Positions 59,249 to 64,000 of a stretch of DNA of 64,000 nt are shown here, piece by piece. The translations under genes and the position numbers were made by a program. A model generated the notes under the pieces. It had not been told where the DNA came from. It saw only the letters and a list, made by a program, of their open reading frames with translations, and did not search any database. The stretch is from assembly GCA_026874595.1 (NCBI GenBank), contig CM049309.1, positions 39,633,079 through 39,697,078 on the forward strand. Reading direction: 5' to 3'. Every line of letters begins with the position of its first letter. Position 1 is the stretch's first letter. Source of the DNA: Sipunculus nudus (lineage: Eukaryota; Annelida; Sipuncula; Golfingiida; Sipunculidae).

Positions 59249-59483
59249 CTGTAAAACAGAAAGACTTTTATTGATACATTTCATGACGAAATTTTAAACA
59301 AGGGACCCATGGGTCACGGCACTCATGTTAGTAAATACAAAATATTTATAATTTTTTTTATATATCAACATTTTCAAAGTTAAGAGGAAATGATCTTGCT
59401 ATTCGGTGATATGCAGGTACTTAATATATGATTGACAAACTAATAATCGGATGACTGCCATGAAAAATCCGGAAAAAGTTTTA

Positions 59484-59560
59484 ACTCAGATGACTGAAAG
59501 TCATCTGAGTTATAGCGAGAACTCTCTGTATATATGTCTGTCGGACCATATATCTGTTAA
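59484..59560. repeat. Palindrome-headed dispersed repeat, copy 1
   Basis: AACTCAGATGACTGAAAGTC and its inverted complement ATCTGAGTT form a near-palindrome followed by TCTGTCGG, as in the copies at 61302 and 63909. Confidence 0.5.
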
Positions 59561-59817
59561 CAGGGCACAAATCTTAACACTGACAATATAAAAAAAAATT
59601 AGTGTCAAACTAAAGATTTGAACTTATTATTTTTTCAAAATGCCATATCAAAATTATAAATTTTTTATTATGAAATGATGAGAATTCAAATGTAACCTTA
59701 AATATTTTAGAAATATCAGTTATTTCTTCTGCTAATATAAGTAACTTTGTCATACAACTGTTTTATCTCAAAGAAATTTTAAGATAAAAAATGAACGGAA
59801 TTGTGTAAAATCACAAC

Positions 59818-59977
59818 CTTTGTGTGCTCTGGAGCAGTTTCTAAGCTGTCCTTCAAAGAATCCAACAGTGACTGGCTTCATTCCCAAGTTTTTGGCCGCC
59901 TTAACTACCTCGTTTATGGTTAGACAATGTTCTGGTTCTTTTGCCACTCTGAGTTGCTGCTGCAGTTCAACTACTTT
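59818..59977 (-). pseudogene. P-element-like exon, coiled-coil and helix
   Basis: Acceptor TATTGACAG| and donor ACAAAG|GTTGTG. Begins KVVELQQQLRVAKE (leucine-zipper-like, as in P-element dimerisation) and ends VGFFEGQLRNCSRAHK. It leaves one base of a Gly codon that the 59145 exon completes. Confidence 0.8.
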
Positions 59978-60327
59978 CTGTCAATATTTTATTAGTATTG
60001 TATTATAAAGTATTGTTAAATTGAAATAACAGAACCTTCAAGTTAAAATTTTTTTTATTAAGAAAAAGCTTAAGGATTATAACCAGGATGCACTTAATTC
60101 ATACTATATTGAGCTGTGTAGGTTTTAAATTATGCAACTGTTAATTGTCTTTTTATTGTTAACTATATATTTTTAATTAGGAAAATATGTCATAATAAGA
60201 TCTGGTTAAAAACCTTGTTGAACCTTTTACTCTGCATTCTTTCCATTTATTAAGGTATAAATATATATACAACTACAGCCAATTTAAATGTACAATATGG
60301 ATGCATTTCAATATGAAAATTTTTTAC

Positions 60328-60420
60328 ATTAGCTATGGGTCTCATATCTGTCAATGCAGGTTGCTGTGTAGATTTCTCCTTAACACTTGCACAGTAAGTA
60401 TGATCATTCCAGGAAAAGAC
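60328..60420 (-). pseudogene. P-element-like linker exon (probable)
   Basis: Acceptor GTATTTTCAG| and donor GCTAAT|GTAAAA enclose exactly 31 codons (VFSWNDHTYCASVKE...) that join in phase to the coiled-coil exon. The sequence itself is not diagnostic. Confidence 0.45.
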
Positions 60421-60891
60421 CTGAAAATACACCTCGATAATCATACCTTGTTCATCATTAAATATACACAGCATATTTAAATTAACATGGTGCAAACAGA
60501 CTCAGATATTTATCAGACATTAACACAGCTGTATTTTAATTCTCACTTGGGTTTAATTTTAGTTTAATACTTTATAGTGGTATTGTAATAAATACTGCTC
60601 AAAACATTGACAACTAGTGCTTATAACAAATTATTTTAAAACAATATATATTATCTCTTGCTAAACTATGACATGAAAAAAAGTGTTTTTAGCTAGGTAA
60701 TTGTTCAAGTATTAAGCCGATTCAGGTACAAGACAAACTTTTCACAATAGCTTAGCTGACTTTGGTTCAGCCTAACTAAAATATAAATATAGCTACATGC
60801 CGTGTCAAACTAGCATAAAGTTGAATATGCAGTTGGGAGAATATCATGCATGCGGGTGGTTTCCTGACTTTTTTTGCATGATTCTTATTAC

Positions 60892-61104
60892 AGGGAAACA
60901 GTGTCGGCACTGCTGACCATATTAGTTTTTCACTCGTTTCGCCATTCATAAACTGCGATGACTCAAAGTGCGTGTCACAAAGTCGGCAGTTTTGTCACAA
61001 AGTCGGCAGTTTTGGTATAGGTATTCCACATCACGATTCATCAGATCTTGTCTGCGACAGTTGTGCACCCATCGCTTGCACCTGTGCCATTTAAAAACGA
61101 AAAT
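60892..61104 (-). pseudogene. THAP zinc-finger exon with a 20-bp frameshifting duplication
   Basis: Acceptor TTACATAG| then KWHRCKRWVHNCRRQDLMNR and YLYQNCRLCD: the second half of a THAP domain up to the third zinc ligand. There the 20-mer TCACAAAGTCGGCAGTTTTG (plus strand) is tandemly duplicated (about 60975-61014), shifting the frame so that the following His-Phe-Glu and AVPTLFP-type segment, visible in another frame, is lost. The first C-x2-4-C half must lie upstream and was not found. Confidence 0.82.
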
Positions 61105-61301
61105 CTATGTAATATACTTTATAAATATTATATATATATATATATTTTCAATTAAATTATAGTCAGCTGACCATAAGTCAAGTCAACTGACTGTAAGTCA
61201 TCTGAACAATAGTGATGGCCATTTGTCAGCCCCACCGTCTGTGAATTCTGATTCAAGTTATATGTTCATACATACATTTGGAAATTTATAAAATATGTTT
61301 T

Positions 61302-63190
61302 TAGCTCAGCTGACTATAAGTCATCTGAGCTATAGTCGTGGTCCATTGTCCGTCGTCCGTCCGTCTGTCCGTCCGTCCGTCCGTAGATGTGGCACGTTTT
61401 GAAACCGTAAGACCTAGGAATCCAAAATTCAGCATAATGTTAGATGTCCCCAAGATCTCCTACCAAGCTGAAAACTGGGTCTTTGCGACTTGGTTCCTTT
61501 GAGAAATTAAAGAAAAACCTCAATTTTTTATTAAAATCCTATTTTCACACTTCAGGACTGCCTAATATCAAAACCACTCATTTGTTTTTCCTCATATTTA
61601 CCATAAATATTCCTCTATATAGTTCCTATGTACATGCCAGAAATTAAGTCTGTAAAGAATAATTTCCTTAAGTTATGGGCCCAAACATAATGGACTTTGT
61701 AAAAAATCAGGAAAAATAATAACTCACTTAAAATGAAAAATTTTGAAACTAGAGTCTATTTTCTCAAGTATATAACTATGTTTAATTAAGATTCAATTGT
61801 TTACCCAAAATTAGATCTGAATTTTGTAAATTTTTTAAGTTATTAGCATAAAAAAAAAATCAGTACCTTAAATTTTGCCCAACTTTGACCATGGCACGTT
61901 TTTTTCCTGTAAGCACCATTGATTTAATTTTCACAGCATGTAAACATAAATATTTAGTTTGTCTAAATCTGGAATTTGAAAATAAAAGCTTGAAAATTAA
62001 GCTAGTTATTGATTTTTTTTTGTAGTCACTTGCTTTGATTACAGATGCAGGGTCCCACTCCAGGTCACTGGAAGTCAGCTATGCCAGGGTGTCTGATTTG
62101 TTACCGTCACTGGGGGAGATCCCCTGCTGTGACAGGTGTACAGTTATTCTCATATCACCACCCCAATCATCTCCCCCCCCCCGCAAACCCAACCCACCAA
62201 GTGTTATGCAGTAATTGTTATTGTTTTCACTGTATCTCCTTAATTGTAATGCTGTTTCCACTCCGATATGCAAAAACTTTCCTTGAAAAAATAATTCAAG
62301 GTGTAATCCAGAAGATGCAATGTTGTGTAATGTAGCATTTTTTAAGAAATCAATTTTCTTTTAAATGATTTTAACAGATATAAATGAACCCATCAGTATG
62401 CTTAAATTATTATAAAATATGAAGCACATTATGGATAAATAAAGACACAATTAAAAATTTTGAAATCTAAATCAAGTATTATTTTTAGATATTTATTGTA
62501 TTGCAGATTTAAAAGATATATTTTTGTGCTAAAAATAAATAAACATTTGTATGCATGATTTGGTGTTATCTGACAAGATTGAGATTTATGATGATGCAAT
62601 TGAGAATTATGAATCAACTTTTATATTCAGATATATATGTTAAATTGGAAATGTATAGAAATATAAACTTAAATTAGAAAATAATTGATGTGATAAAAAA
62701 ATCAGGATTTAATACAAACATTTGTTCATTATTTTCCTGCCTCAGCAAAATTTGAGATCAGGCTTTGTTTGCCCTGTTTTATGTTGTTAATTAGCTATAT
62801 TTCAGCTGTATACATTTCATAAAAAAATACATATATAATTAAAAATATATATTGTGCAAAAAAATAGATTCAATTGAACAAATGTGTAAACTACTGAAAT
62901 GTCAACAGTTAATCGAAAAACCAACTAATGATCATGGTAATAGTACAGATCATTTGTTCACAAACTGCTCACATGCTTTAGTTTCAACATTAGGAAACAC
63001 ATGGTCAGGTCACAAAATATTTTTGCAACAATTTCTTGCTCATCAATACAAACCAATCATATAAACCAACCATGGCCTTTATTACCTCTTCCTCTTACAC
63101 TTTATCTCCATTAGATATTATTTTAGATTTTTACCTTCAAGGTTAACGTCAGCTGAGCACAGTGACCCATAGGTCCCTTGTTTTTTTATT
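61302..63190. mobile_element. Candidate 1.9-kb dispersed element, palindrome-headed
   Basis: Begins TAGCTCAGCTGACTATAAGT, a near-palindrome, then GTGGTCCATTGTCCGTCGTC, and ends GTCAGCTGAGCACAGTGACC followed by CATAGGTCCCTTG. The end motif is also seen inverted near 59300 (ACAAGGGACCCATGGGTCAC). Between the ends are frames with no recognised domain. A third start lies at 63909 and runs out of the window; a fourth, partial, is near 61160-61215. Confidence 0.45.
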
Positions 63191-63908
63191 TTAAAAGATA
63201 CACCTGTACGCATACTTTGAGCAAAGTAAGGTTTAAACTATAATGCAATTTATAATTGTTATTTAACTTATATATTCAGATTTATTGCAAATTTATATAT
63301 ATATTTTTAATATTTAATACATATATTAAATTTTAAATATTAAGATCTGATGAAGTTATTTGTTCATTAATATACTGCCTTAGGAGACTGGGAAATAGAT
63401 TTCTTTTTCCATCTGTCTGTATTTTATTTAAAATTTAATATAATGCAGTGTTGAATTAAATTTCATATCCTGTATGTATATACAGATGTGTTGTAACTCT
63501 CTTCCCCCCCTTTAAGCCCTTGCAACTGTGACATGTATTGTTTATGTAACTGTCAACTTTATATTATTGTAAATTGCATGGTATAATAAAATATAATAAA
63601 GGAAACTGAAAAAGTGGTTTCAGCTGCTAAACATTTCAATAACTTATCAAAGAGCCAACCAATAATCATTGTAATAGTATAGATCTTATGTTTAAAAACT
63701 ATTCCAAAGGTTAAATTAGAACATTTATATTTAACATCTTTATGTTAAAAAACTCATTTTTGAAGGAATAAAAAAAACTCTTAAATATTAAAATATATAT
63801 TTTTATCTACAATTTAAAATAAACTGGACGGCAGGCTAGTTTCAGTCACCTGGGATTATTATGGTAACGGTGCAGCATTGGTGACCTTCAATCTTTTACC
63901 TAATTTTT
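63191..63908. other. No gene recognised
   Basis: AT-rich spacer between two palindrome-headed repeats. Confidence 0.5.
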
Positions 63909-64000
63909 AGCTCAGCTTACTATAAGCCATCTGGGTTATAGGCCTATTTATGGTCCTTTGTCCGTCGTCAAAATTTTATTCAAGTTTCAAGCACCATGTC
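63909..64000 (+). mobile_element. Palindrome-headed dispersed repeat, start of another copy
   Basis: TAGCTCAGCTTACTATAAGC, CATCTGGGTTATAGG, then GGTCCTTTGTCCGTCGTC match the start at 61302. The copy continues beyond the window. Confidence 0.55.

Larger units (their letters stand above)
52248..61104 (-). pseudogene. P-element/THAP9-type transposase gene, multi-exon, broken
   Basis: Minus-strand exons in order: THAP zinc finger (60892-61104), linker (60328-60420), coiled-coil start (59818-59977), 59145-59248, DQ-motif exon (56811-56930), DVPH-motif exon (56407-56508), 55041-55556, and the large C-terminal exon (52248-53273). The motifs VVICDQ..CNRSL, VYAFHDVPHILKNLRNNL, RLAPRLT..HVYLP and GRLNQDCLENFFAEIR..GG are family hallmarks of P-element transposases. 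Several middle exons were not found. Damage: a 20-bp duplication shifts the THAP frame, a TAG sits at the end of the 56811 exon, a SINE splits the 55041 exon, and a second broken copy of the C-terminal exon start lies at 54290-54644. No terminal inverted repeats were identified, so this may be an old transposon or a former host gene. Confidence 0.85.

Overview
This is animal nuclear DNA. It is intron-rich, AT-rich and crowded with transposons, and it carries long (AT)n, (CA)n, poly-G and poly-C tracts. Every convincing coding segment is a short exon with canonical GT/AG borders and matching phases. A SOCS-box/ankyrin gene, a THAP/P-element-type transposase and several kinds of inverted-repeat element point to a metazoan. 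The dispersed-repeat style looks lophotrochozoan, most likely a mollusc; that last step is inference from general familiarity, not a database match.

Layout. 1.3-6.7 kb (+): a four-exon ankyrin-repeat and SOCS-box (ASB-type) gene that can be joined into one 355-residue frame, with a small hAT-like element in intron 1. 11.8-15.8 kb (-): the last three exons of an unrecognised single-pass membrane protein (stalk, membrane helix, arginine-rich tail with stop). 18.9-21.4 kb: a 2.4-kb element with CACTG termini, GTGT-rich subterminal repeats and an internal 618-bp tandem duplication. 22.7-23.2 kb: a tandem repeat with an E-box-like site. 25.2-26.2 kb: a possible orphan 3' exon and a solo-LTR-like sequence. 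27.4 kb (+): the first exon of a glutamine-synthetase-like gene.

28.6-35.6 kb is a set of nested inverted repeats: a 7-kb hAT-like element containing a 4.8-kb element with about 305-bp terminal repeats, which contains a GC-rich inverted-repeat element and a 901-bp tandem duplication. 37.9-45.3 kb is a 7.45-kb element with about 870-bp terminal inverted repeats and a perfect 9-bp target duplication. Inside it lies a decayed Ty3/Gypsy-type retrotransposon (gag, protease and a stub of pol).

52.2-61.1 kb (-) is a broken P-element/THAP9-type transposase gene. Its exons can be followed in order, with a 20-bp duplication in the THAP exon, a stop at one exon end, a full-length tRNA-derived SINE inserted in another exon, and a duplicated penultimate segment beside a minisatellite. 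The right end carries dispersed palindrome-headed repeats.

The genes do not form one pathway. The value of the window is the transposon record: target duplications, a related empty site and interrupted reading frames let several insertions be ordered. No cellular gene here shows a clearly new system; the most unusual objects are the long-inverted-repeat element with tip hairpins and the nested block at 28.6-35.6 kb.
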